In this document: piece by piece, positions 40,654 through 52,420 of the stretch
How positions within the stretch are numbered: position 1 is the first letter of the stretch
Layout of the letters: the number at the start of each line of letters is the position of its first letter
NCBI GenBank assembly: GCA_905221605.1
Contig: CAJNDS010002543.1
Span: 144,163-208,162, forward strand
Length of the DNA stretch: 64,000 bases
Source of the DNA: Symbiodinium natans
Taxonomy: Eukaryota; Sar; Dinophyceae; Suessiales; Symbiodiniaceae
Reading direction: 5' to 3'
Position numbers and translations under genes: made by a program
The notes under the pieces: model-generated
What the model saw: the letters and a program-made list of their open reading frames with translations, nothing else
Databases searched by the model: none
Told to the model about the DNA's origin: nothing

Positions 40654-42212
40654 CGGATCTGAGTTTCACAGCATTTTGAATCAAGAAGCCCTGAGGCAAG
40701 CCGTGATGAGGTCCGAACTGCCTCATCACTCCGTTTTTGTTGTCTACTACCTTGCTGCTGCTCCTGAAAGCCAGGTTGCATGGCTCAGGGATGCTTCAGC
40801 TGTCGTGAGCGCTTTCAACTAAGAAACCCCATGTGCCCTAAATTTCTACGTCCCATGGCCAAGTTGCCATGCCCCAATAGAGCCTATGGGTGCGCTTCGT
40901 AGTAACTCATGCTTGTAGGCTTGGGGCTTGGACTTGCGGTTTGGTTGTAGCTGCCGCGACATGGAATCGTCGACATGGATCGCAGATGCTCCAAAACGTC
41001 GCTGACTAAGATTTAAGGTGTGAGGTGTATTCCTTATGCTTAGCTAAGGAAGGTTGCCTAGATTAAGGAGCGTAAAGTTGTCGGAGGATAACGCAATTCG
41101 TGCAAGCTTTCAACCTGTTACGGTGCTACGCCGCTACTTGGCTGAAGCCCTCTGACCCCTAAACCCTGAACCCCAAACCCTAAACCGGCCGCAAACCGGC
41201 GCATGGCAGCGGGGGGGTTAGCCTTGGTAGGGGGGGGGGGGGGGGGGGCGCTGGGCTTGGTTCAAGAGGGTTTAGGGTTTCGGGTTGGTTTTGATTCGGG
41301 CTTTTTGTTGGGTTTTGCTAAGGTCAAAGGGTTCCCCCTACACCGCCCTCTTAGAAATTGCAATTGATTGCCCGGTCCTCGGCGCAAAGGTCGCTCACGC
41401 AGGACCTGTCATTTGAAGCAGAGATCTTGTAGAGCTCCCAATGAAACTAGACGGATCTGTAGCGGCTGACGTGACCCGGGCTCAAGCGCCAGGACTGCCG
41501 CACACATTCAGGCCCATCCTGCTATAGTCCCGAACACGGTCTCAAGCTTTATTTCCAAGGAAGAAAAGTCAGACTCCCAACACTCTAGTGAGCAAGCCAG
41601 TTGCTTTTGCCGTCGGATCTTCTTGCCAGTTTCAACTTGTTTGAACGAGGCCCCGGGCTCCCCCACCGGTTGAACTTACAGGATTCCACGATGTATCGGT
41701 TTTGCTCCCAGTTGCTCTAAAGTTTCGGGCCACAAAACAGAGGCCACAAACAAAAACTCGCTCTCATCGCGGGCAGATACCCGCTGGGACTTAGCAGCGT
41801 CGGGGCTTCGGCTTTCCAATCAACACGTGCGTTTGTTGATTTTGCGAAACGTGTCTTCAATCCATGCAGTTGCTGAAGTTGACTTCACCCGCAAGCGTAC
41901 GACTTCTTTGTGATAGTCAGACATGAGTCCACAGGAAATCACACACTGTCGGGCCCCGGCTGTCTTGGCTTCAGGACGAAGGTGGGTATCCACCCACTTT
42001 GACGCCCGACCTGTGGAAATTCAACCCTCAACTTTAGCTGTTGAAGTCCTCCTACTATAATCCCTATTAAAGGACTGTTCGTATAAGTATTATAACCCCT
42101 ATTTAGGACTGTTCGTATAAGTTGGAACATCCCAACCCGATCTGTTTTAAGTCCGGCCCAATGCTCTTCAATACCCTCTCGTGAAATGCTCTTGATCTTC
42201 TGGAGGTCTTCC
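40654..42212. other. Anonymous sequence, no gene recognised
   Basis: A short CCCTAAA run at 41158-41186, a 22-bp G run around 41230 and a family C copy at 42041-42135. Confidence 0.5.
42041..42135 (+). mobile_element. Family C element, diverged
   Basis: AGGACTGTTCGTATAAG occurs twice inside (42071 and 42106), so part was duplicated. The right end GTTGGAACATCCCAA is intact and the left end decayed. Confidence 0.7.
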
Positions 42213-42279
42213 CCAAACCCTAAACCCTAAACCCTAAACCCTAAACCCTCAACCCTACACCCTAAACCCTAAACCCTAC
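42213..42279 (-). repeat. Telomere-type tract (CCCTAAA)n
   Basis: Nine units with CCCTCAA and CCCTACA variants. Confidence 0.93.
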
Positions 42280-42460
42280 TTCTCTGCTCAGGGTGGCAGC
42301 TGGCAAGCCGACTAAAGGTGTGGTGGCTCATTCTGGATGCAAGTTCGCGAAGCCGGGAGAGCTTACAGGCTGCTGGAAACCCGCTCTTCTGTTCTTCTCA
42401 AGTCCCGTGCGCTGCACGCCACAAAGACAGTCTACTCATGAGCAGCCGTAGAAAAAAAGA

Positions 42461-42528
42461 CCCTAAACCCTAAACCCTAAACCCTAAACCCTAAACCCTA
42501 AACCCTAAACCCTAAACCCGAAACCCTA
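42461..42528 (-). repeat. Telomere-type tract (CCCTAAA)n
   Basis: About nine units, ending CCCGAAA. Confidence 0.95.
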
Positions 42529-44787
42529 TGCAGCCTCCAGCCGGCCCTCGACTTTCTGGTAGGTGTCCTGATTTTCTGGGTGAGAGTCCGGCAAGCTCTT
42601 TACGAAGGACTTGTAAGGTTTTGGGGGCTCTGGCAGTGGCTTGCTGCTTCCTTTCATTCAATGAGTCCAGAGCAACACTTGATTCAGAATTCAGGGATCA
42701 GGCCCCTGGTTAAGTACACAGCCCATCTGTGCCGGCAATCCTTCATCGTTGCCTTTTGAGAGGAAGTGAGAGCAACGCAAGCGGCCAACAATCTGAGACG
42801 TCTTAGAGTCCGTAGTACCGTAAAGCCCTTGAAGCTGCCATAGACTGTCACAACTCTCTCCCTCCTCCCCGAAAGGCCTTGAGCACAGTGCCGTAAGCCC
42901 AGCCATCAGCCTGCTGGGAGATCTGCACAAGATCTCCTGCGCGCTCTGGGCAGAGTTTGTAAAGTCTTCAGTTCAACTGTCCTTGCAGTCCAGGGGTCCA
43001 CTCTGAATGGGGAATCTTTGGGCTATGGGGGTATAAGTCTTCAGCAGGGCTCGAGGTCTAAGCATGCGAACTCTGCTATTGCCCTCCTTCTTGCTTGTGT
43101 CGTTGCCTGTGCCAGGTGCCGAATCTCATGCGCCCAAGCTTGATCTCCCTCTCCTTATCCCTCTTCGTCTGTCCCGCTTCTTGTTCGGTGCCAGTCTCAG
43201 GCTGAGATGTCTGCAGGTAATTCTTGGAACCATCGCGATGCTTGCTTTCCACGGACTACGTTGCCGACGTCTGCTTCATCCTAACTTTCTTTACAGTCGT
43301 ATGTCAACAGTGGCACCTTACACACTGCACGCCGCACGTTGTCGTTGCCCTGATGCAATCCTCGAAAAGGTCATCGATTTGGGACACTCTCATCCTTGTC
43401 GCTTGACAGTCACACATGCGTGGTCGGCGTTGCCATCCGGGTAGCCACCGCCTCATTCGGAGCTTTGTTCATCATGCTCGCATGTCAGCAGTGTCAACAT
43501 TCGCAGGGATCGGAGGGTCGTGATCGTCGCGACCGTCGTCCACTTTGTAGCTATAGAGACTATAACAATGATAATACGAAATAATAGTAATATTAATCAT
43601 TCCAATAACAATTTAAAACAAACATGACAATAATAATGAAAAATAGTAATATTAGCAATAACAATAGTAAGAGTAATTATAGTAATAATAATAATCATAA
43701 TAATAACAATAATATTCATAATAATGGCAACTGCACCGCAAAGGAAGTCCGGATCTCGACCGCTTCCCATCCTCAAGTTAAACAGCGCTACTGGAGTTCC
43801 TTGTCACATGCCGTGGAAGTAGAGATGGACAGCTTTTATGCCCTGACCCCTAAACCCTAAACCCCAAACCCCAAACCCTAAATAATTAGGAGGGTATCCT
43901 GCCGCCTGCAGAGGAAAGAAGGGTTTTGAGCCGTCGGTGCATCGGTTGTCCACTAGCCCTGTAACAGTATGGCCACGTAGAGTTACATTGTGTTGCAGGA
44001 TACGCTCCCTTGACCTGCCAACATTGGCATCCGTGCCCCAAAAGGGGTTCTGAAAGTCTCAAGAATGATCATTCTGCCACCTGAACAATGTAGTTGAGGG
44101 CCGGTCCCCTGCGCAACAACTCCCAACAGGCTCTTTTGAAAGCAGAGTCCTTCTTGGACAGCGAGGGCACTGCTCGAGGCATAATCCTTGCAAATTCAAG
44201 CATGAAGTGCAGGTCAGACTGCACATCAGGAGTGCTGAGGCTTCAAGTTGCAAAAGGATTGGGCAGGGGTATGCGCGCAGAACCTCAGGTTTTCACCGCC
44301 GAGCAGATGTGCATTTGTTGTGTGTGATCCTCTGAAGTAGGCAAGCTGCCTTCAGGTACTGCCGGTCAAACAACTTTAAGAAGCGAAGCAAATCGCATCG
44401 TGCACAGGTTTAAGACTTGACGCCGCGGCAGGCTTGGGGTACATGGGGGCTTACGTGAATGATCTTGAACTGACACGCACCTACAGTATCAGCACAAGGT
44501 TCCTGACACTCACGGCGAGGCAACTCTTAGCATGCATACGATGGGTCGCTCACGCCCATGAACCCTCAGGCCTTGAAGTATGCATTGCTCGTAGCAAATG
44601 ACATGGAGGCTCCTGCAGAAACTCCGAATCTACTACGCTCTGGCTCCTGGATGACTTCGGCAATGGTTGTGTGGCGAAGTACTTCGATCAACGGCAACCT
44701 GGCAATAGGACGACAGGGCAGGCCAACTGGGGAGGCACTTGAGCCCTGCAAAGCGTGGAGGTGGCACACTCTCCCACAGCTTAGCAC
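42529..44787. other. Anonymous sequence with AAT microsatellite
   Basis: An interrupted AAT/AAC-rich block lies at 43560-43735 and a short CCCTAAA/CCCCAAA run at 43847-43882. No gene recognised. Confidence 0.5.
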
Positions 44788-44898
44788 TATGGGGTTTACG
44801 ATAATAAGAGGCCCCTAACATAGACCCCCAAAATAGTAGGTTCCTCTTATCATAAGGACCCCAACAAGGTACCCCTAACATATCGTAAACCCCCTTAT
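44788..44898 (-). mobile_element. Family A MITE-like element
   Basis: TATGGGGTTTACGATAATAA left arm. Right arm AAGGTACCCCTAACATATCG, then TAAACCCCC. Confidence 0.85.
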
Positions 44899-44932
44899 AA
44901 GGCAAGCAAATCCATCATGGCTTCATTGCAGG

Positions 44933-45011
44933 ATTCGTGCACCTCCACGCCGCGTTGCAGACCCTAAACCCTACACCCTAAACCCTAAGCATTCGTGCAC
45001 CTCCATGCCGC
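44933..45011 (-). repeat. Short telomere-type tract flanked by 21-bp direct repeats
   Basis: ATTCGTGCACCTCCACGCCG at 44933 recurs at 44991 with one mismatch over 21 bp. Four CCCTAAA-type units lie between. Confidence 0.9.
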
Positions 45012-45104
45012 AGCGACCGTGTACTCTGCGGAGCTCAACTCTTGCAGGCTCGCTTGTGCAAGCCAGCCTGCTCGAACAAAATAAATCCCAGGCGCCGCTG
45101 CCGT

Positions 45105-45238
45105 TAGGGTTTAGGGTTTAGGGTTTAGGGTTTAGGGTTTAGGGTTTAGGGTTTAGGGTTTAGGGTTTAGGGTTTAGGGTTTAGGGTTTAGGGTTTAGGG
45201 TTTAGCGTTTAATTAGGGTTTAGGGTTGAGGGTTTAGT
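45105..45238 (+). repeat. Telomere-type tract (TTTAGGG)n
   Basis: About fifteen perfect units, then TTTAGCG, TTTAATTAGGG and TTGAGGG variants. Confidence 0.96.
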
Positions 45239-47722
45239 GTTTGGGGCTTTGCTTGAAGCAGCTTCATGCAGCATAAGTTGACAATGCGGACCCATGTGCA
45301 GTGTGCCGCTACGAGTAATCACGTGAGGTTCGCCACTTAACGGTGGCCCTGCCGTAAACAATATAGGCCAGCAGGCAAAGGCTTTCCTGGCATGCAAGTC
45401 GGAATTCTAAGGAGGTCAAGGCGAGCCGCCATGAGCGACATACGGGGGAAATCTTGTAATCCTGGAGCCTCCGGAAACTCCGAAGCCCGGCCGCTACACA
45501 GGCCAACCTACTCCCCAACGGCCTTCGCGTTGGACTCTCTGGTTTGCGTTGTCCCACGCAACGCAATACGCGTACTGATCCGCCGTGTTGGTTACATTGA
45601 CCACAGATCCCTCCTGAAGCAGATGGCAGCGGCGTAGGGCTTGACACCTACTTGGGGATGCGGCGTGACTTAGCTCTGAACGTTATGCGCCCCCTTACAG
45701 CTTGAAAGGCCAGGACCTGGACATCTTTCACAGCTCTGACTCCCTAAGATCCGAAGAGCTCAAAGCCGTGTGCACCGAAACCCCGAAGAGCTCGAAGACT
45801 CCAATTGCAAACACAACAGAACCCTGACTCTCAAAGGCAGGACTGAGAGGAGCTTTGGGATTTCGGGTCTAAGCTTTTGGAGTTTTCGAGTGCTCCGTTT
45901 ATGACCTATAAGCCCATGTATCTGTATTATTATAATTAGTATTGTTATTGTAATATGCCTTAGTTGTACTATTTCGGCTACAAGCTGTCTTCTTCCAGAA
46001 AGACTCCGAGAATTCGGATGTTGGGGTTCAGCTACTCCACCACCTGCTAGCATACTCCTATGCCGTCGTAGTGTCTGAAGCACAGCATAAGCTTGCACCT
46101 AGCTAAGGCAGACTGCAGGATTCTAAATGATCATCCGCAGCAGACCAACTCGCTTTGCGTCCTCAAAGCCATTGTCTCCTGTGCCACGGCACGATCGATA
46201 CATCAAGCACTATAGACCCGATGGCCTTGGGGGCAGAGGGCACACCATCTTCTCGAACAAGAAAGAAAAGAGTGGGTAACAACAAGCAAAAGAAGACACA
46301 GCAAGACCATGGCAAGCAAAAGGGCGGACATGGGAAAGGACCGCTCCTTGTTCTTCCTCTCTTGCGTGCTTCGAGAAACGATCCCCATCTCCTACTGCCC
46401 CTTGAAGCCTAAATGTTAAACGCTTAACGCTGCAGCGGATGTATGGCACAGCGTTTGGACGCTTGAGCGGCATTAGACGCAAGCTCCGAAAGATCCAAAG
46501 TTGAAAGCCTGGTGCTTGGTGCCTAACGTTTAACCCTGCCCAATTGCGGGTGCGACAAGACTGAAAGCTCACACCATTCGTATGCGGCATGAGAAGCAAA
46601 GCGACGGAGTGAGTGATCACACATCTCTGCACGAGTGAGATGCCCGAAAGCCCCAACGCCCGAACGGAATGAGCCTGCTTTGACCATGGCCATGCTTTGG
46701 AGAGCTGGAAGAGGGATAAGCACGTCCGGATGCTGAAGAAAGTCGAAGCTTCCGTCGCCATCACCCATGGCGCTCTCGGGGAGATGTAATAAGTTCTTCT
46801 ATATATCCTAGGTTTCATTCTTAAGCTCCGTTGACCTGCTACATTGGGCTTCTCAAACTGCAAGGCCAAGCGCAGCCCTGAAGTGATGTGCTCAAAATAG
46901 GAATGTCACCGGGCCTCGGGTTTGTGATTCTGGGTCTGGGGAAGGGCTGAAGGCCTGAGATTTGATGCTGACACATGTTTTTGCGTAGCTGAGGGCTGGT
47001 ATGGCGGAATTTCATGAGGCCAATGAGGCTTAGGCATGCAGACATCGCTCCTGCACACCTTGAAGCTAGAGCTCTGTATGAACACATAGCAGGTTTTTCG
47101 CGGGTTCCATTGCCGGAGCCCTCTCCGATTAAAGCACTTGATGCAAGGAGTTGAGCAGCCTTAGACCAAGCGTAGTGTTATGCAAGGATTTGGGGGTGGG
47201 TCATCAGTCAGCAAGTGAAAGCAGAAACCAAAGTCCGTTAGCCCGTAGTTTTGACGACCCCCGTTGGCTCGATGCGTTCCGCAGATTGTGGTACTTCACG
47301 AGAAGTGTTGTTCCTGCAATAAGGCTGTTGCAAAATTCATATAAGCTGTCTAAGCTTTTAGCCCTGAGCCCTGCAACTCCCGCACCTCGGCTCAACAGTT
47401 TTCGCATCTGAGGCTGCTCTGACCGTTCCCAGCGCCGTCTGTTCACTTCTGTTCGCTGGTGCTCAGTGTTGGCTTCGAGACAATAGCGCTTACTGGGCGC
47501 TTGTAGGGATTCCTGGCTAGGGCCTAAAGCAGGCTTTTCACAAGGTTCATGGGGTTTGCATCTTTTGCTGAGGCTTACAAGAGGGGTGACTAGGCACTCT
47601 GAGTTCATACTGCTTTGACCTTCAGGCTTGAGTCTGAACATGGCGCTCGCAAGTGTCAGGAAGGGAACCCACTGAGAAAATCTCTAGCTAGCTGTTGATT
47701 CTGCTAAAGTGCAAGGTAGATC
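45239..47722. other. Anonymous sequence, no gene recognised
   Basis: A 219-codon minus-strand frame at 46210-46869 has no recognisable domain and overlaps other frames. Confidence 0.5.
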
Positions 47723-47723
47723 A

Positions 47724-47742
47724 CCCTAAACCCTAAACCCTA
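47724..47742 (-). repeat. Minimal telomere-type run, two to three units
   Basis: CCCTAAACCCTAAACCCTA directly abuts the inverted-repeat element at 47744. Confidence 0.85.
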
Positions 47743-47743
47743 T

Positions 47744-48093
47744 AATGTCGTATCCTGATTAGTCTGGACCCCTCCAATAATGAAAAGTTTTCCAAAAATT
47801 ATTCAGGAGACAAAAATTCGATTGCCCCCCCAAAATAAAGTAAAGTTTTTCGGGCATGGGTTTCGGAAGAGAGAAAAAAGAGAACAAGATGATGAAAGAA
47901 AAGAGCAAAAGAAGAGCAGCTTCAAGAGGAGAGGGAAGGGGAGCCAAGAGGAAATGAAGAGGAGCCGGTGGGGGGAGCCCGGGGCCGAAAATTAGTTTGG
48001 GGGGGTCCCTTTGTTTGGTGACACTATTGCGGGGGTGGATTTAGTTTGGGGGGGGGGGGGGGGGGGCCCCCACACTAATCAGGATACCACATT
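47744..48093. mobile_element. 350-bp terminal-inverted-repeat element
   Basis: Ends AATGTCGTATCCTGATTAGT and its near complement (48070-48093). The interior is purine-rich with a long G run (48047-48066) and has no coding domain. Confidence 0.78.
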
Positions 48094-48154
48094 AGTCGGC
48101 GATGCTCAACGCGTGGAGGCGGGATTATGCGTCGGTCTGCAGGTCTGTTTTGGC

Positions 48155-48224
48155 TTTAGGGTTTAGGGTTTAGGGTTTAGGGTTTAGGCTTTCGGGTTTA
48201 GGGTTCAGGGTTCAGGGTTTAGGG
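48155..48224 (+). repeat. Telomere-type tract, degenerate
   Basis: About nine units with TTTCGGG and TTCAGGG variants. Confidence 0.92.
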
Positions 48225-48893
48225 ATGCAAGTGCCCGTTAATGGAGAGCGGAAATATCGCACCCAGCACAGCTTCAGCTCAAAAGCCGCGCAGCGGTCAC
48301 GAAAGGCGTCACTTCCTCGAAGCGACCTCGGCTCAGAAGCATGGAAGCCGTCTCGGGCTTGAGATTGTTTAAAGCAGTTGCTGTGTTCACGACAATTGCC
48401 GAGACTGTTCCCATTTCGTGAGGCTTGCAGAACCTCCTTACAGACACCCCTAGAGCCTGCCCTTCAGTGGTGACCGCCGACAGACACGTCGCCAGGTGCT
48501 CATTGGTCATGCATCACCATTCAGGGTCAATCATGCGAAACGACGGTCAGACATCGTCAGGCCAGGCTTTGAGAAGTTCTACCAAGCTGTGCCAGTTCAG
48601 GAGCCATCAACCTCAAAATCATCGGCAGTACTGTGTTGAAGTCATATTTTGCCATTCCGCCCTTAATTTGTTGGATGCAGTTCCTCCCGATTGGCAGAGT
48701 CTAGCACCGATCCTGAATCGGTGTGTTGACTTGGATCAAGCCCGCAGATCAAGCCCCACGGGCATCTGACAGCCAATTCGGGCTACAAAACAAATTGCAA
48801 GGCAACGTCCCAATTAACAGTCCAATGCTTCAATAGTGCTTCAATGCTTCTGGCAGCCTGTGTTTGTTCTCTATACTGTCAATAGTCAATATA

Positions 48894-49006
48894 ATATGGG
48901 TGTTTACGAAACTAAAGGACTCCAAAAAGAGTGCCCAACTAGTAGGATTCCCTTTTAATTCGTAAGGACCAATAAGGTACCCCTAATTTCGGAAACCCCC
49001 TTTATA
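48894..49006 (-). mobile_element. Family A MITE-like element
   Basis: ATATGGGTGTTTACGAAACT left arm. Right arm AAGGTACCCCTAATTTCGGA, then AACCCCC. Confidence 0.85.
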
Positions 49007-51772
49007 GGCTGGAGCTGGAGCCCGCAACCCAGAACCCGAGTCTGCCTTTCACCTGAACGTTGAGGCCCTGTGAATCCTAAGCTTGGAGGCAAAAGAGTAC
49101 CCCGTCGGGTGGTCTTGCAAAACTTAGAAGAACGAGTACAGACATCTGCCTGAGTCTACCAGGTACCAGCATTCCAAATTCCAAGAGCGGTATGGTCTTG
49201 CAGAGACCAATGAGCGCCTGCACCTAGAGACTCGTCTAGCAAACACTCCGGATCTCAGCGTTGAGCCATTTATGCGCCGCCGATCTCCAGGAACAGAGCA
49301 CACGAGCCTGGTCGCGCGAATGGTTTCTGGGGCTTTCTGGCGTTCTGCGGGCTTTTGGCAGTTGCATCCTTGTCCAGCCGATCTATGGCCAGCGCCTTCT
49401 GCTGTGAACATATCCAACTTTGAAGGCCTCAACCCCAAACACCCAAACGCCTCGGCACATCTGGGAATCCTATCAATCCGACCGCATAGCCGGTGCCCAT
49501 GGCCCACCACTTCATCTAAAGTCGCATCAACCCTACGACCCTACACCTTCAACGGCTGCTGCTTACACGGCTTTCACGTAGTGTGGTAAAGTACCAGGTT
49601 GCAAGTCCAGACAACATACTTTGCGAGCGGAGTCGATGGTACTACGACTCGCGCTGTACGGCAAGGGTCGCAAACCCATTGGGCCGTACTTGTGTGTCTT
49701 GCTGCGGGGGCGGTATTCGATCAAAGTGGAACCAGAGGACCGGAGCTGGGCGGCGGGGGCTGTGGGTGTTGGCCACTAGGCTGCCCGATTATTTAGAGTT
49801 TCGGAGGTCGGGGGTTTGCGAGGAAGTGTCGAGGCTTCGGTGAATACAGGGCTTATGGTCGTTGGACTTTGTCATGAGAAAGGCCTTGCAAGCCAGCGTC
49901 TGCCAGCGTCTGCATGCGGTCCTGACTTTCGACCGTGGCTGTGGGATTTTACGGGGTTGCCAAGGTTTTGGTCGTTTCTTCACAGCTCATTCCGCACCCC
50001 AAGCAAAACATTCCAGGCCGGCCACAAGACCTCAAAAAAGGTGCCCGGCTCCAGGCTGTCGAAGTCAGGCGAGGCTAACGACAATTGAAGTTTGGCAAAA
50101 GCTCAAAGATGCTCCAAGAAAGCAGGGCACTCCTAGATTTTGGCTTGCTCTCTCAAAAAGAGCATTTCACTTCGGGGCTTCTGATGCCGAATGCTTGAGC
50201 TCCAGGTTAAGGGTCCACAAAACCGGCCCTCAACGTTTCAGCAAACTGGAACCCCCGGGTCTTGAACACCTCAACCCCGACAATGGTAGTCCCTGAACTT
50301 CTCGGTCAAAACCATATCCGAAGGTCTAGCTTAGCGTGTAGCGCTAGATATCCACTGGCGGTAGCTTTCGGGATCAGGGGGAGTTCGAATCTATAATCGG
50401 GTTGACGCAAGCTTTGCTTTCGGTCACACCGGCCTGATACAATTCGGGCCCCCAATTTGCCAGAGGCTCCAAAACCTCTTAATTCAGGAATTTACCTTAA
50501 GTTATCATACGAACCCGAATATGATTTAAGGTATATTCCTCAATTAAGGGGTTTTGGAGTCTCTGGGTTCTCCGGCACCAATGCAGTTGCAGAGCGGCAA
50601 TTGCAATTCAGGAGCCTGTCCTCGTACTGCTTTCGAGGCATCGTAGAGATCAGCATGCAAGCCTCTGACAAGCGCGACGAATCTACTGCCAGGTCATGGT
50701 TTTAGGCCCAGAACGTCCTAGTGCATCAGTCCTCAGAGCAGCCCTGTGCAGTGAAAAAAGCTGTGACGAAGCAGCATCGGAACCTCCCAAGTTCCCAGAG
50801 ATCGAACCGCCGACAAGGCCCCGCATCTAAAGACCCATTGGCGCCTCGGGAGAACTTCCGAGATGTCCTTCCACGTCAAGAAAGTCATAGACCTCATGAT
50901 GCAAGGCCACCGGTTTCTCGAGGGGAGTCTCATGAACGCTGGAATTCAGAGCCTGCCGTAGATGCCACCCAAATATGAGTCGTCAAGTTTAAGTATGAAT
51001 ACATATATGTATGTGGCCGTGGGTTGTAACAGTTCGCGCGGCCAACCCACGACGAAGCTTGTAACCGAAGGGTGTCGGTTCCGCGACAAACCCTCCGCGA
51101 CAAGACCTTCGTCCTTCTAACATCTTGTGAGGTTGAGGTGTTGTTGTGCACACGAGCAAGAGCCTGCCACAAGGCGCGACATCCCCAGGACAAGCTCCGC
51201 GACAGCTCAACCCAGCAGTTGTCCAAACCGCAAACAATGTCCAAGCAAAGCATATCCCGCATTGGAACAGCCTTGAATTGGAACGTGCTTCGGCTCGAAG
51301 CCCCTCAAGCCGAAACTTTTGGAAGCCCTCTCTTTGCACCCCCTTTGTTGCAAGGAAGGTTCTAGCACAAGCTTCGAAGCACAAGATCTCCGTCATGCAA
51401 CTAAGCACAGGCGGCGGCCGTGTAAGTCATACATGACGAGACCCAACTGATGCTGCACGCCACAATCTTGATGCTTCAATCTACAAGTTGCGCAAGCTCA
51501 AGGCTTTGAAAGGCAACTGGACCCAAAGGCGAACCACGCTCCTTCCCTTAACTCCGTGACGCCTGCCCGATCGTGTTTGAGGCAAGAAATCGGCGCCTGG
51601 ACTCAGGATTTTGGAGCTTTCGGGTCTCAGGTGTAGGGAAGATCAACTCCGAATGCAAGCTCAGCTTTCAATGCGTCCGCTCACCCCTCGCCAGAAGCTA
51701 GATGCGTGCCATGCAGCCGTAGAAGGGCTGCAGCTACAAAAAGAGCTCATGCAGTTGTTCCCCGTCAAGGGC
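49007..51772. other. Anonymous sequence, no gene recognised
   Basis: Contains the palindrome at 50460-50566. Overlapping frames up to 144 codons without domains. Confidence 0.5.
50460..50566. mobile_element. 107-bp palindromic element
   Basis: Left arm CCAGAGGCTCCAAAACCTCT onward to 50508 pairs with 50521-50566 (AGTCTCTGG end) with few mismatches, leaving a ~12-bp loop. Confidence 0.85.
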
Positions 51773-51885
51773 TATGTGGGGGTTTACGAGAATGAGGGGC
51801 CCCTAAAAAAGACCTCCGAAATAGTAGGAACCCCCTTGTATTCAGGACCCCAAAAAGGTGCCCCCCAATATCCTAGACCCCATGT
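51773..51885 (-). mobile_element. Family A MITE-like element
   Basis: TATGTGGGGGTTTACGAGAA left arm. Right arm CCCCCAATATCCTAGACCCC, then ATGTA. Confidence 0.8.
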
Positions 51886-51939
51886 AAGGAGCGGCAGCAA
51901 TTTCAGGGACTCGGGCTGAAGTATTGCAGGCCTTCGTTC

Positions 51940-52039
51940 GGGGTAAGAAATCCCCTTATACCAACAGTCCCTAATAAGGAGTTATAATAGGGGTACTAAT
52001 CCCTATTGAGGACTGTTCGTACAAGGGGAAACATCCCAA
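51940..52039 (+). mobile_element. Family C element
   Basis: AATCCCCTTATACCAACAGT on the left and GGGGAAACATCCCAA on the right. The outermost left bases are diverged. Confidence 0.75.
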
Positions 52040-52064
52040 GTTCCACCAGTACTTGGTAGCCCAG

Positions 52065-52160
52065 TAACCACATGATAATAAGGGCACCCTTTTTTTGGTT
52101 GGTTACTTTATAAGGGAACCCAGAGCAACGTAAAGGGGTAAAAAGCACCACTGGGCTACC
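52065..52160. mobile_element. Inverted-repeat element, ends GGTAGCCCAGT
   Basis: GGTAGCCCAGT near 52065 and ACTGGGCTACC at 52150-52160. Lies 25 bp after the family C copy. Confidence 0.7.
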
Positions 52161-52211
52161 TAGAGTAGGTAGGCAGAGGGGGAATATCGAACACGGATCG
52201 CGAGGGAAGAG

Positions 52212-52250
52212 CCCTAAACCCTAAACCCTAAATCCTAAACCTTAAACCCT
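52212..52250 (-). repeat. Short telomere-type tract
   Basis: Five CCCTAAA units with TCCTAAA and CCTTAAA variants. Confidence 0.9.
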
Positions 52251-52366
52251 GTGAAGAGCAGTCGGCCCGGCCTCACGCGCTTCCCATCCGGAAATCGGAT
52301 CTGGAGGTCTACACGACCAGGCCTTGGATGAGCGACGTCACCAGAGCCAAAGAGACTTGAAGAAAT

Positions 52367-52420
52367 CCCTAAATCCTAAAACCCTAAATCCTAAACCACA
52401 AACCCCCAAACCCTAAACCC
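52367..52420 (-). repeat. Degenerate telomere-type tract
   Basis: CCCTAAATCCTAAAACCC-type units, strongly diverged. Confidence 0.8.

Noticed and set aside
46210-46869. 219-codon minus-strand frame
   Set aside because: The longest frame outside simple repeats and the retrotransposon, but with no domain, signal or composition bias I recognise, and overlapped by other frames. Could be chance.
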